From Agelas oroides (Eukaryota; Porifera; Demospongiae; Agelasida; Agelasidae), in contig OX422190.1 in the NCBI GenBank assembly GCA_949130485.1, positions 10,049,840 through 10,113,839 on the forward strand: 64,000 bases of DNA. Reading direction: 5' to 3'. Shown here piece by piece: positions 11,030 to 22,597 of the stretch. A program made the position numbers and the translations under genes. Below the pieces are notes generated by a model. It made no database searches, was not told where the DNA came from, and saw only the letters and a program-made list of their open reading frames with translations. How positions within the stretch are numbered: the stretch's first letter is position 1; the number at the start of each line of letters is the position of its first letter.

Positions 11030-11475
11030 ATAACGTAACAGCAGTAACTCAAGTGTGAATGAACTTCACACTCGTAACGTAACTGTGAGTGTCACAGTAG
11101 TAACTCAAGTGTGAATGAGCTTCACACTCGTAACATAACGGTGAGTGAGCCTCACAGTAGTAACTCAAGGTGAATGAGCTTCACACCCATAGCGTAACTG
11201 TGAGTGAGCCTCACAGTAGTAACTCAAGTGTGAGTGAGCCTCACAGTAGTAACTCAAGTGTGAATGAGCTTCACACCCGTAGCGTAACTGTGAGTGAGCC
11301 TCACAGTAGTAACTCAAGTGTGAGTGAGCCTCACAGTAGTAACTCAAGTGTGAATGAGCTTCACACCCGTAGCGTAACTGTGAGTGAGCCTCACAGTAGT
11401 AACTCAAGTGTGAGTGAGCCTTACACTCATAATTTCTAATGTGAATGAGCTTCACACTGTGAGTGAGCCTCGCAG
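11030..11475. repeat. 30-bp minisatellite of hairpin-forming units
   Basis: Units alternate between GTGAATGAGCTTCAC (kind 1) and GTGAGTGAGCCTCAC (kind 2), each followed by about 15 bases. A 90-bp higher-order period (one kind 1, two kind 2) is visible between 11,240 and 11,420. Each unit contains a 5-base loop TGAGC between pairing arms. Open frames on both strands here are by-products of the repeat. Confidence 0.8.
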
Positions 11476-11728
11476 ATAACACAGAGCAGCCCCAACCCAG
11501 CCCTAGCCCTAGCTCAGCCTTATGGAACCGACTACACCCCTAGGCGTACCGTTACTATAGTAAAGCACACGCCATAACTAGCGTAACAATGCCGTTACTA
11601 GGATAGATACGCCGTTACTAAGAGAAGCACGCTCCCATTTAAAGCCCGCCGACCGAGTATCACACACAAACAACTAATAATACTCACCGTGAGATAGTCG
11701 CTGCAGTACAGACCCGAATAATCTTCGG

Positions 11729-12329
11729 TACAGGAGCGCCTACCAGCAAAGAACAAGCCTCCCAGACGTTCCACCAAGACGACACGATAGCAAGCCAGAA
11801 TCCTGTACGTTAACCGTTCGCCCATCCCCCTAGTTATTATAAGTTAATATGATAACTCACCCATTGAGCCCCACCCCCAATTTGTTTAGTAATTTGAATA
11901 TTTATAGCACTGTGAATGCCCATATAGCACTATGTGCCAACCAAAAGCTGGGCTCCTCAAACAAACCTTAGGCGGGGAGTGGTCCCGCCCTTTCTGTAGT
12001 AGGCCACGGGTCGGGAGTTCAAAGGGACCGAAACCCGTGGTCATGCGAGGACCGGAAAGGGTACTCCCCTGAAGACCAGTATTCATTTTGAGCATATCTC
12101 CCAAAAACAGTAACTAACCGCCCCATCCATTTGAGCCATAAATGCCCCACCCATTTAAGTCATAAATGCCCCACCCATTTAAGCCATAAAATGCCCCATC
12201 CATTTAAGCCATAAATGCCCCATCCCCATCTCCCTTTATGTTTTCACTTCACACTTTATGTATGTGTGAAATTTTGAACATCGATGTGCCAGCGGTGTTG
12301 GTGCTCCCCCACTCGACACACAACTTCTG
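11729..12329 (+). repeat. 600-bp direct repeat, right copy
   Basis: This is the same-orientation partner of 9464-10092, with a few substitutions and fewer of the CATTTAAGCCATAAATGCCCC units. Confidence 0.6.
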
Positions 12330-13049
12330 CATATTTTGTAGCCTGATTCCTGTGCTTTCGAATGGTACCTGTTTCATGCAGCTCAGGGGGGGGTGAAACG
12401 AAATGTGCCAAGCTAAAACGCACCCCTCTCGCATGAGGTACAATTGAACCGTCCGTAAAACAACGGCTTCCCTACACGAAGCGGTAAGAGTCTGAAGCTT
12501 GATACGTTGGATATCAATAGTAGAGTGAATGACCGCTGGCAAGGTAGGCGCATGCAGCTTCTCGTTTGTTGGCAAGAGACTTTGGAAGGTCACTGGAAGA
12601 CAAGGTACCGCTAATTGAACAATGGAATTTTTGTACGTACATACTTTCCGTTGTTTTTTTTTCAATAATTATATTGTCACTGGCGGAACGACTGGACTCA
12701 TGATCATGGTTCTGATAGCAGCTCCCCATTTGTGAGCAACAACTGAATATGTATGTCAAAGTATACGTGTTTGACCACAAAGAAGCATTATTTGCTGAAC
12801 CCCTTAACACGATGTACATCAACATAGTACAATACATACATATAAAATGGTAACGTACACTCCTCCTTTCTGCCTCTATGTGCCTCCTTCAAGCCCTTCA
12901 CCTTGGTGGTTCCTGTGTGCACACTCTCAACACAAAGATAGTACGAGACAGCCTAGTCATGGGTCCTTTGTTTTTGGTTCTTCCTCATATATTGTCATTG
13001 AGATTTTTGAACTATGTGCCTGACATGATTGTTTTCTAACATTCTGCAG

Positions 13050-13593
13050 CCTCAGTAATAATGGAGTCTCAGACGAACGTGTGTGTGTACTGGTCGAAGC
13101 TTTACAAGTGAACCAAAGCCATCAGAAGCTTAAGCTAAAGTAAGTTCAGCCATTAATGTCCTATACTTTTTAAGGGGTATACACTGAGCCTGTAGGGTTA
13201 TTTCCATGCCTGTGCTAAAATATTAGGGAGGGACTGGGGCACTTGCAAACATTGCCCTATACATTTAGGGAGGGCCTGGGGCACTTGCAAACATTGCCCT
13301 ATACATTTGGCACTATGGATGTCCCTGATTCACGATCATGACTCGATAAGAACTCACCATTTGCAACCGACTGTGTATCAAGTTATATTGTGTTTGACCA
13401 CAAGAAATCATTTTCCTTGGTTTTTTTAATCTTCCTTGTTTACTGTTGTATAATTATGTCCACAAATGTTTTTTGAAGCACTTTCTTATTTTTGTCTGAC
13501 CTCCTGCAGCCTCAGTGGGAACAAGATTACAGACATAGGTGCTTGTGCACTTGCCACAGCTTTACGAGTGAACAAAAGCCTTCAGGAGCTAAG
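13050..13593 (+). CDS. NLR gene A, LRR exons 11-12
   Basis: The exons are 13050-13139 (90 bp, with SNNGVSDERVCVLVEALQ) and 13510-13593 (84 bp, with SGNKITDIGACALATALR). Both keep phase 2 and good splice sites (CTGCAG|C acceptors, GTAAGT or GTGAGT donors). They differ from the two common LRR types and recur as a pair at 22598/23025 and 28369/28796. Confidence 0.75.
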
Positions 13594-14152
13594 GTGAGTT
13601 CATCCATTCATATTCTACTTCTTGGTTCTTAGGAGGTGTTCGGTCAGTGGACCAAAGTGGCCAACCACATTTTGCCAAATGCTCCAGTGAATTTCAGGTT
13701 TGTGTGTTCGCTGCCAACTAACATTCCAAAATGTGCCTGAAGTAGCACTCTGAAAGTTCGCATTTTGCTAGTGTTGGACCAAAGTGGCCAATCACATTTT
13801 GCCATGAGCACCAACTGAATTCTAGGTTTGCATGCGCACTGCCAACTAATGTTCCAAAATTTGTTATAGAAGCCATACTCAGAGATTTCAGATTTTACAT
13901 TTTGTTAGCACTGGACCAAAGTGGCCAATCACAATTCGTCCTATGCGCAACTGCTTTGGGTCAACTAACATTTCCTCTTCTGTTCCCAAACCAACCTGTG
14001 GATGAGACAAACGCCATGGCTCATCCCCAATCTGCACCTTGCCCAGGTGCCAAGATGAGTGCTCCACTTTGACCTTGACCTTGGGGAATGATGGACAGAC
14101 GGCTCATGATAGCCTGCATGCCGTGTTTAACTTCACTCTACAATCCACACTA

Positions 14153-14310
14153 GTAGGATTAGACATTTTGGGATTAGACATTTTAGGCTTAGACTTGTCT
14201 AATCCCAAAATGTCTAATCCCAAAATGTCTAATCCCAAAATGTCTAATCCCAAAATGTCTAATCCCAAAATGTGTAATCCCAAAATGTCTAATGCCAAAA
14301 TGTCTAACAG
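14153..14310. repeat. 15-bp minisatellite with an inverted partner
   Basis: Units of GGATTAGACATTTTG are followed by many inverted units CAAAATGTCTAATCC, so the array can fold back on itself. Shorter versions are at about 23571-23660 and 29341-29430. Unit number differs: the first copy has six or seven inverted units, the others about three or four. Confidence 0.8.
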
Positions 14311-14964
14311 AGTGATAATTAGCACTGTACCAGGGAATCTACTTGGATATCTAACCAGAACCAACTCTTGACAGTGTGGTAAGAGATGCAGTATAATGTA
14401 AACTTAGCTGCATTCCCAGGCACCTGCAGTGTTTGTCGCTTGCAGTCTAAATTTCATAATGCATGTGACAAAGCCTGATAACAAGGCTATGTTATACATC
14501 AGTATTATCATCACAAATGAGGAGAAGCTATCATCTGGCAGGGATGCATAAACACAAGATGGCAAAGTATTGGAGGTGTGCAAAGATGATTTGCTCAGCT
14601 AGAGCCTCACTGGGGGAAGTGAAGTCCTAAAGTCCAATGGTTACAATCATCCTGAGGGAGTCACCCCTATTCCTAGTATGTACAGACTTAGTACATAGAG
14701 TCCCCTCTGTATCATTCCCAAAGAAACGGACTACCCACTTCCCCCCCTGAGCCGAGAAGCCAAGATGAAATACATAAGAGCACTTTAAGATGATTGACTT
14801 GAGCTTGTATTGATGTCGTTCCAAGTAGATTCTCCTGGTACAGTTCTAATTAGCACTATGTTTCCTCACGAATCTTTTTCAGGGGAAATTTTGGAGGACT
14901 GGTAGAAAAGGGTAGGAATGCTTTGTGGCCTTTTCTGGTATGCTCCCAACGAATAGTGTGAAGG

Positions 14965-15955
14965 TCAAGGATTCAGAGGCATGGTCTGCATACTCAATTT
15001 TGGCTTGTCCTTTGGAAGGTATTCCTTGACCACCGCATGATACCAACCACAAGGTTCATCAGAGGATGCCTCATTCCATTCAACATAGATGGCTATATCA
15101 ACAGGGGGGAGGCCACTTGAGTCTGGAATAGGGAGCTTCAGGCTGAATCCACAGCTTGGGAGGGTGTTAAATAGCTCAATGAGTGGATTAAAAGCAAGCA
15201 AAAAGGTCAGGGGTGATAGGGTATTGCCCTGGAAGACCCCACGTTGGATTTTGAAGCAGGGGATATGTCACTTTTTGGTCTTAACAATGCCTGTCAGCTG
15301 TGCATAACTGTTTGTGAAGTATGTAACAAACTGAACAGGAAGCTGAATATGGTAAAGGATGTCACAAATTAAACAGTGAGATACTGAGCCAAAAGCATTA
15401 CACAGGTCGAGGAAGGACATGGCAAGAGGAAGACCATGTTGGATGGCATCATCAAGAATGGAACAAATGGAGATGATGTGTTCCACAGTGCCATTTGTGC
15501 CCGATATGAAGCCCTTCTGAAGAGTTGGATTGATAGTATTGTTTTGCAGGACAAATCTTTCAAGTCTCTTGGCCAGTATTTTGTGGAACAGCTTTGAGAC
15601 AGTAGAAGTAAGGGCAATGGGACGAAATTTACTGCGTTGAGAAAGGTTGTCCTCTTTGGGAATCAAGATGATTTCTGCCTGGAACCAGGAAGAAGGACCA
15701 TTTTGTGAGGACAGCAACATTTTAGTGAATGTTGTAGCAAGAAAATGGTGGGTGCAGGGGAGGTTTTTCAGGTGAAAGTACGTGATACCATCTGCCCCAG
15801 AGGAGGACGTTGATGAGCGTTTCTGGAGTGTACGCTTTATTAAGCCAGGGGTAATAGGTGACAAATCAAATTCAATTTCAATGTCTGGGATTGGCATTAC
15901 GGACTGTTGTTGAGCAAGCCGCTTTCTTTGCTTTGCTCTTACACAAGTGAGTTGT
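14965..15955 (-). mobile_element. LINE reverse-transcriptase fragment, copy 1 (broken)
   Basis: The minus strand encodes part of a non-LTR reverse transcriptase: SGADGITYFHLKNLP, a palm region with FRPIALTSTVSKLFHKILA, QKGFISG, and motif A as SFLDLCNAFGSVSH with the catalytic Asp present. A TGA replaces a Trp codon near 15268. A QRGVFQG motif B region follows, then GWYHAVVKEYLP, where a frameshift breaks the frame. The 5' half and motif C (YADD-like) are absent. The 5' edge abuts an LRR exon donor-like AAG|TGAGTT, and the same junction is seen in copies 2 and 3, so the block was duplicated after insertion. Confidence 0.8.
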
Positions 15956-16255
15956 GTACTGAGTGTCTTGGTCACATGAAAATGAAGTCCATATTGATTC
16001 CTCCTGTGTCGAGGAGTCCTCATTACATAGCACATTTCTACTAGTTATACAGAGTCTGTTACAGTAGCAACAGAAACATAGACCTTCTGGTTAAACCCAC
16101 CCTCTGTTGCTATGGCAACAAGAATGTTAATTGATCAGTTTTGAGTTTGTAATGCATCATTTCTATTTGAAGCCCATATTGGTATCGTTGGTTCCTTTGG
16201 TAGTTTTAGCAACAGAAACTTACTAACTCAGGTGTGTTCACGTATCCCACTGTAG

Positions 16256-19200
16256 CCTCAGAAGCAATGGTCTGACTGCCACTGGAGCCATAGCTCTGGC
16301 CAGAGCACTGGAACATAACAAATCACTGGAAGAACTGAAGTGAGTTGTGTACTGAGTGTCTTGGTAACTGGAAATGTGAAGGTTTAACATTGCATACCTA
16401 CATGCATGGAAACTGTGGGCTTTGGTTGGTTACTTCCGCGCATACTTCCTCCTACTCCACTGGCTGTTAGTGATGACATAAGCTACGTTAAGTCAGACTC
16501 ATTGTCCCATTTTATTTTCTCTACTTGCACTAATTCTGGTGTACTCTCTTTCATAGTCTTTGGGGGAATGAAATTGGAGAGTCTGGAGCCACTGCCCTGG
16601 CTGATGCTCTGAGAGTGAACCAGAGCTTGAAAACACTGAAGTAAGTAACTATCCTGGCACCATACACAAAGTGTATGCATATGTTACAGTTGGCCTGTGT
16701 GACATTGGTTGGAATTTTGGTCCCTGTGAGATCTCCTTAGACTAGGGATAATGTAGCCTCGTACCCAGGCTCCTCCCCATGCAGAAAAGCGGGGTGAGAG
16801 CCTGGACGATCTGATCACATGCCCCATGATGCACTATGTGTTAGCCTCATACCCAGGCTCCTCCCCATGCATAAAGTTTTTCTGCATAGGGAGGAGCCTG
16901 GGTACAAGGCTAGGATAATATGCTAGTCACTTTTCTCACAATACACATGTAAATCATGAAAGTCTATTAATTGAAGCCATACCAGTACCACTGAACAGTG
17001 AGTTGTCCGGACAATAGTGCATGTTTGATGGTACGTGGCAAAATAAAGGAAAGTAAAATGATTGGTAGTCACTAAAGGGGCTGCTCGCTTGAACCGCCAG
17101 TGTTCTGACCACTAAACTGTACAACCACTAGACAACCACTAAACCTCACAATTCCCGATATATATTGAACAGGTGGTACTGATCATGAATGCTTCAGTAT
17201 CACACCTGAAACCTAAGTGTCACCAGACCCTCTCCTTGATAGCTAGGTATGGTTCTTGAATGTGGCAGCAAAGCACCTACCACTTTATAGAGAGTGAGGT
17301 CCACTTCAAGATGTGATCAGAGGGCGTGGCACCTAGTTATAGACAGCAAAACTGATTGTTGAACATTTGTATTCTGCATTTTATTCAACCACTGGTTCTC
17401 ACATGCTCAACTTAGTTGCGTGATAACCAGTGTGATATACTGTGACTTCATGTCAGATCCACGCTGCGTGTTTCATTCCTTTCTTTACATTAATTCCTTT
17501 TCCACAGTCTTGAACAGAATGAAATTGGAGACTCATTGTCCCTTTTTATTTTCTCTACTTGCACTAATTCTGGTGTACTCTCTTCCACAGTCTTGGGGGG
17601 AATAAAATTGGAGATTCTGGAGCCACTGCCCTGGCTGATGCTCTGAGAGTGAACCAGAGCTTGAAAACACTAGAGTAAGTAGCTATCCTGGCACCATACT
17701 GACCTAAAGAGCAAAGTACCATAAAATCAGGATAATAAGCACCCATAGAAAATAAGCACCCTATGAATATAGGCACCCATTTTGATTACAACACGTTTAT
17801 AAGCACCCATACCAAAATAGGCACCCCACAAGAAAGAAAAGGCACCTTTACTGTGCAAATGGAAGTGATTATGCTGATTCCGCTTTTTTGAATCTAGCAG
17901 CTATATTTCACCAGTGTCTATCTCCGATTCTAAGCAAGCTATTGACACGGGATACAAGCCAAAATTTAGGCAAGGCCTCTTTGTAAGCATATCCAGGAAT
18001 TAGCAAAAACCTCTCGTGGATTCACTGGTTCCAAGTGCTTTACGTTGGTAGGCGGGGGTTGGCAACGATTGATCGATTGCTGACTGCATCTCTGGTTTTA
18101 GAAAAGCTACAAACATTAATTAGCAAAAAAAGAAACTCGAGGCCTAAAATATATCAGAGCTAATTCGTTGGTTCCCACACAACTGCACGCTACCAGAAAT
18201 TAAATGTACCCCATGAAAATAAGCATCCCTCGAAAATAAACATTCATTCTGGCTGCTAATTTCAAAAATAGGCACCGATGCTTAATTTTACAGTATATGG
18301 ACAAGCTATGGTTAGCCTGACATAGATGATTGCAATTGGACTAAGAAGACTGGTGACTACAGTCACTTTCCTCACAGTACAGTCACTTGTAATTGAAGCC
18401 ATACTATGGTGGTATGGTGTTGTCGGTACAGTAGTATGAGACATGTGGGAGTTCTTTATTCCTATGCCATGTGTAGTGAATAGCCCATGCATGTTTTGTT
18501 ACTGTTGAAACAACAAGGCTATTGGACTAGCCACCATACTGAGATGATTTGTGGGAGAATCTGACGTATACAAGGTTTTAGTTACATGGTTACATGATCC
18601 ATATTGACTCCTGTGTCGAGGAGTCCTCATTGCATAGCACATTTCTACTAGTTATACTAGCACCACCAGAGTCTGTTACAGTAGCAACAGAAACATAGAC
18701 CTTCTGGTTAAACCCATGGTCTGTTGCTATGGCAACAAGAATGTGAATTGATCAATTTGAGTTTGTAATGCATAATTTCTATTTGAAGCCCATATTGGTA
18801 TCGTTGGCTCCTCTGGTGGTTTTAGCAACAGAAACTTAATGTAGAACTAACTCAGGTGTGTTCACGTATCCCACTGTAGCCTCAGAGGCAATGGTATGAC
18901 TGACACTGGAGCCACAGCTCTGGCCAGAGCACAGCAACAGAACAAGTCACTGGAAGAACTGAAGTGAGTTATGTACTGAGTGTCTTGGTAACTGGAAATG
19001 TGAAGGTTGAACATTGCATACCTACATGCATGGAAACTGTGGGCTTTGGTTGGTTACTTCCGTGCATACTTCCTCCTACTCCACTGGCTGTTAGTGATGA
19101 CATAAGCTACGTTAAGTCAGACTCATTGTCCCATTAATTGATTTTCACTACTTGTACTAATTCTGGTGTACTCTCTTTCATAGTCTTTGGGGGAATGGAA

Positions 19201-21756
19201 TTGGAGATTCTGGAGCCACTGCCCTGGCTAATGCTCTGAGAGTGAACCAGAGCTTGAAAACACTGAAGTAAGTAACTATCCTGGCACCATACACAAAGTG
19301 TATGCATATGTTACAGTTGGCCTGTGTGACTTTTGGTACCTGTGTGACAGTGTGATCTCCTTAGACTAGGGATAATGTGCTAGTCACTTTTCTCACAATA
19401 TACATGTAAATCATGAAAGTCTATTAATTGAAGCCATACCAGTACCACTGAACAGTGATTCGTCCAGACAATAGTGCATGTTTGATGGTATGTGGCAAAA
19501 TAAAGGAAAGTAAAATGATTGGTAGTCACTAAAGCCGGGGCTGCTCGCTTGAACTGCCAGTGTTCTGACCACTAAACTGTACAACCACTAGACAACCACT
19601 AGACCTCACCATTCACGATATATATTGAACAGGTGGTACTGGTCATGAATGCTTCAGTATCACACCTGAAACCTAAGTGTCACCAGACCCTCTCCTTGAT
19701 AGCTAAGTATGGGTCTGGAATGTGGCAGCAAAGCACCTACCACTTTATAGAGAGTGAGGTCCACTTCAAGATGTGATCAGAGGGCGTGGCACCTAGTTAT
19801 AGACAGCAAAACTGATTGTTGAACATTTGCATTCTGCATTTTATTCAACCACTGGTTCTCGCATGCTCAACTTAGTTGCGTGATAACCAGTGTGATATAC
19901 TGTGACTTCATGTCAGATCCACGCTGCGTGTTTCATTCCTTTCTTTACATTAATTCCAGAATACTCTTTTCCACAGTCTTGAACAGAATGAAATTGGAGA
20001 CTCATTGTCCCATTTTATTTTCTCTACTTGCACTAATTCTGGTGTACTCTCTTCCACAGTCTTGGATACAATGAAATTGGAGAGTCTGGAGCCACTGCCC
20101 TGGCTGATGCTCTGAGAGTGAACCAGAGCTTGAAAACACTGAAGTAAGTAATTATCCTGGCACCATACTGACCTACAAGTTAAGTACCATAAAATCAGGA
20201 TAATAAGCACCCATAGAAAATAAGCACCCTATGAATATAGGCACCATTTTGATTACACCAACCACACCACGTTTATAAGCACACATACCAATATAGGCAC
20301 CCCACATGAAAGAAAAGGCACCTTTACTGTGCAAATGGAAGTGATTATGCTGATTCCGCTTTTTTGAACTTAGAGGCTAATTTTCACCAGTGTCTATCTC
20401 TGATTGTAAGCAAGCTATTGACACGGGATAAAAGCCAAAATTTAGGCAAGGCATTTTGATAAAACATATCCAGGAATTAGCAAAAACCTTTTACAGATTC
20501 GCTGGTTCCAAGCACTTTGTGTTGGTGGGCGGGATTGGCAATGATCGATCGATTGCTGACTGTATCTCTGGTTGTAGAAAAGCTATGGACAGAAATTAGC
20601 AGAAAAAGAAACTCTAGGCCTAACAACTAATTTGTTGGTTCTCACAGAACTGCATGCTACCAGAAAATTAAATGAGTTTATGAGCACCCCATGAAAATAA
20701 GCACCCCTCCAAAATAAGCACCCATTCTGGCTGCGGGTGCTTAATATCCTGATTTTACGGTATATGGACAAGCTATGGTTAGCCTGACATAGATGATCTC
20801 AATTGGACTAAGAAGACTGGTGACTACGGTCACTTTCCTCACAGTACAGACACTTGTAATTGAAGCCATACTATGCTTGCATTAATGGTGTTGGTGGTAT
20901 GGTGTTGTCTGTATGAGAGTAAGTAACTATCCTGGCCCCATACTGACCTACAAACAAAGTGTTATGAGCATGATATGGTTGTCCTGGGTGACAGAGGTCC
21001 CTGTGTGGTCTCCTTGTACTGTGACGACTTGTGCTAGTAACTACTGTCACTTTCCTCACAGTACTTCTAGTTGAAGCCATACCAGCATCAATGAGTTGTC
21101 ACTACACTAGCAATAGAAATATGGATTTGTACACACCTTATGTTGCTATGACAACAGCAATGTCAATTAGCTAATCACCATACTGAGGCACTTTGTATGT
21201 GATGTACAAAGTTTTTAGTCATATGAAATGTGTTGAAGCCCATACAAGTATCCTTTGACCCTTCTGGAGTTATCATTGCCATAGCAACAGAAAAGTAATT
21301 GTGAATGTAATTAGTCGACTCCACCTTGAACCAGGGGGTGTAATACTTGAGACTGATTTAATATTTGAGTAGACTCAAACTAGCGTAGAAATTAGAGGGA
21401 GAGCATATTGACAAGTATTTGTGGTATTTTGTACCATTTGCCACTACCTATATAGTTGCATGGATGGTTGTGTGCATCCGGCCCTCCCTCGTGATGATAG
21501 TGACTCTAAACTTCTCATTTGGGACAAAAAACTGAATGTGCATATCAAAATGTATTGTGTTTGATCACCAGTAATCCATAATCTGTTTCTTGGTTGTTAA
21601 TTGATTCTTCCTTGTTCACATATATATAGTCATGGAACCACATACCTCTCTTTTTTGTTCTCTGACATTCTACAGCCTCAGGAACAATAAGATCTCAGCT
21701 GATGGTGTGTTGGTACTGGCTGGAGCTTTGATAGTGAACCAGAACCTTAAACTAGA
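16256..21756 (+). CDS. NLR gene A, LRR exons 13-19
   Basis: Intact-looking exons lie at 16256-16339, 16557-16640, 17591-17674, 18880-18963, 19184-19267, 20060-20143 and 21676-21756. All are phase 2 and 81-84 bp. Type 1 and type 2 still alternate in part. Exon 18880 has Gln-Gln in place of Leu-Glu (ARAQQQNKSLEEL). Half-exon relics starting at 17508 and 19977 have an acceptor and the first 24 or so bases (LEQNEIG) but run straight into intron sequence with no donor. Introns hold MITEs listed below. The exon at 21676 belongs to the duplicated block that also contains 8952. Confidence 0.75.
16754..16912. mobile_element. Composite TAGCCTCG...CGAGGCTA MITE, seven copies in the array
   Basis: It begins TAGCCTCGTACCCAGGC. 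The second half is a 70-bp hairpin ending near the reverse complement. Related copies sit at the same intron position at 27227-27385, 28189-28306 (cut by a duplication junction), 32998-33156, 36681-36839, 37700-37858 and 44209-44367. The flanks share GGATAATG, which is single at the empty site at 19371. That gives an 8-9-bp target-site duplication. Confidence 0.8.
17508..17537 (+). pseudogene. Half-LRR exon relic, founding type
   Basis: The relic reads CTT GAA CAG AAT GAA ATT GGA and then switches to intron sequence at GAGACTCATTG. Equivalent relics start at 19977, 27909, 36401, 37420, 41363, 43929, 44949 and, in gene B, 62614. The shared breakpoint shows one unequal exchange before amplification. 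Offsets to the next exon are not multiples of three, so inclusion would break the frame. Confidence 0.75.
17717..18295. mobile_element. TA-flanked MITE rich in AATAAGCACC, repeated in the array
   Basis: The ends are inverted (TACCATAAAATCAGGATAAT against ATTTTACAGTA in this copy; TATCCTGATTTTACGGTA in better preserved ones). TA at each border suggests Tc1/mariner-style insertion. Other copies are at 20185-20762, 41574-42182, 45158-45706, 46730-47301 (degraded), 62823-63405 and from 63689 past the window end. There is no coding capacity. Confidence 0.75.
20882..21675. other. Intronic stretch without exons
   Basis: It holds a decayed array intron with a degenerate X-box-like site (21142). From about 21309 it is a copy of the sequence that precedes the exon at 8952. 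No exon or open element is seen. Confidence 0.45.
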
Positions 21757-21879
21757 GTGAGTCTGGCTACTTATGTACTACAGGCAGATACCATCACTTT
21801 TTTTTTTCCAGGCCTGTGCACTGGAAATGTTAGAGAGAGCTTCCTATACGGCATGGATGGTTGCATGCGCCCTGACTCA

Positions 21880-22239
21880 GTTGTTCTGCCAGTGACAAGT
21901 ATGCGGGAATTATTGAAAAAGACAGGAAGTTAAACGAAGGCACATTCCAATGTTCAATTAGCGGTACCTTGTCTTCCAGTGAGTTTCCAAAGTCTCTTGC
22001 CAACAAATGAGAAGCTGCATGCGCCTAACCCTAACCCTAACCCTATCATGGTTCTGATAGCAGCTCCCGCTGGCAAGGTAGGCACATGTAGCTTCTCGTT
22101 TGTTGGCAAGAGACTTTGGAAGGTCACCGGAAGACAAGGTACCGCTAATTGAACAATGGAATTTTTGTACGTATACACTTTCGTTTTTTTTTTTTTTTTT
22201 CAATAATTATCCGTATATTGTCACTGGCAGAACGACTGG
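21880..22239. mobile_element. Short derivative of the long-TIR element, with telomere-like repeats
   Basis: It has the same inverted termini as 9160-12694, but the interior is reduced to a few dozen bases that include (CCTAAC)n-like CCTAACCCTAACCCTAACCC at about 22024. It occupies the equivalent position in the duplicated block. A long T-run is present near 22185. Confidence 0.7.
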
Positions 22240-22597
22240 ACTCATGATCATGGTTCTGATAGCAGCTCCCCATTTGTGAGCAACAACTGAATATGTATGT
22301 CAAAGTATACGTGTTTGACCACAAAGAAGCATTATTTGCTGAACCCCTTAACACGATGTACATCAACATAGTACAATACATACATATAAAATGGTAACGT
22401 ACACTCCTCCTTTCTGCCTCTATGTGCCTCCTTCAAGCCCTTCTTTCACCTTGGTGGTTCCTGTGTGCACACTCTCAACACAAAGATAGTACGAGACAAC
22501 CTAGTCATGGGTCCTTTGTTTTTGGTTCTTCCTCATATATTGTCATTGAGATTTTTGAACTATGTGCCTGACATGATTGTTTTCTAACATTCTGCAG

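Larger units (their letters stand above)
9160..12694. mobile_element. 3.5-kb long-TIR element inside the LRR array
   Basis: The ends are inverted repeats of about 260 bp: 9160-9420 against 12430-12694, beginning near CGTTCCGCCAGTGACAA. The short direct repeat GACTCA lies outside both ends. A second copy at 21880-22239 has the same termini but almost no interior. No transposase frame is seen. The interior contains two roughly 600-bp direct repeats, a 420-bp tandem pair and a minisatellite, annotated separately. Confidence 0.65.

Noticed and set aside
11030-11475. Regular 30-bp repeats suggest a CRISPR array
   Set aside because: There are no unique spacers: the between-repeat bases are themselves repeated, there are no cas genes, and the context is an animal genome. 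It is a minisatellite.
9464-12329. LTR retrotransposon
   Set aside because: The direct repeats lack TG..CA ends, a primer-binding site and any gag or pol frame, and they sit inside inverted termini.
19880-20074. Repeated 64-residue plus-strand frames starting MITSVIYCDFMSDP (also near 17420, 37323, 41266, 44852)
   Set aside because: They run through intron sequence and relic exons in a frame different from the LRR coding frame. They are repeated because the array is repeated.
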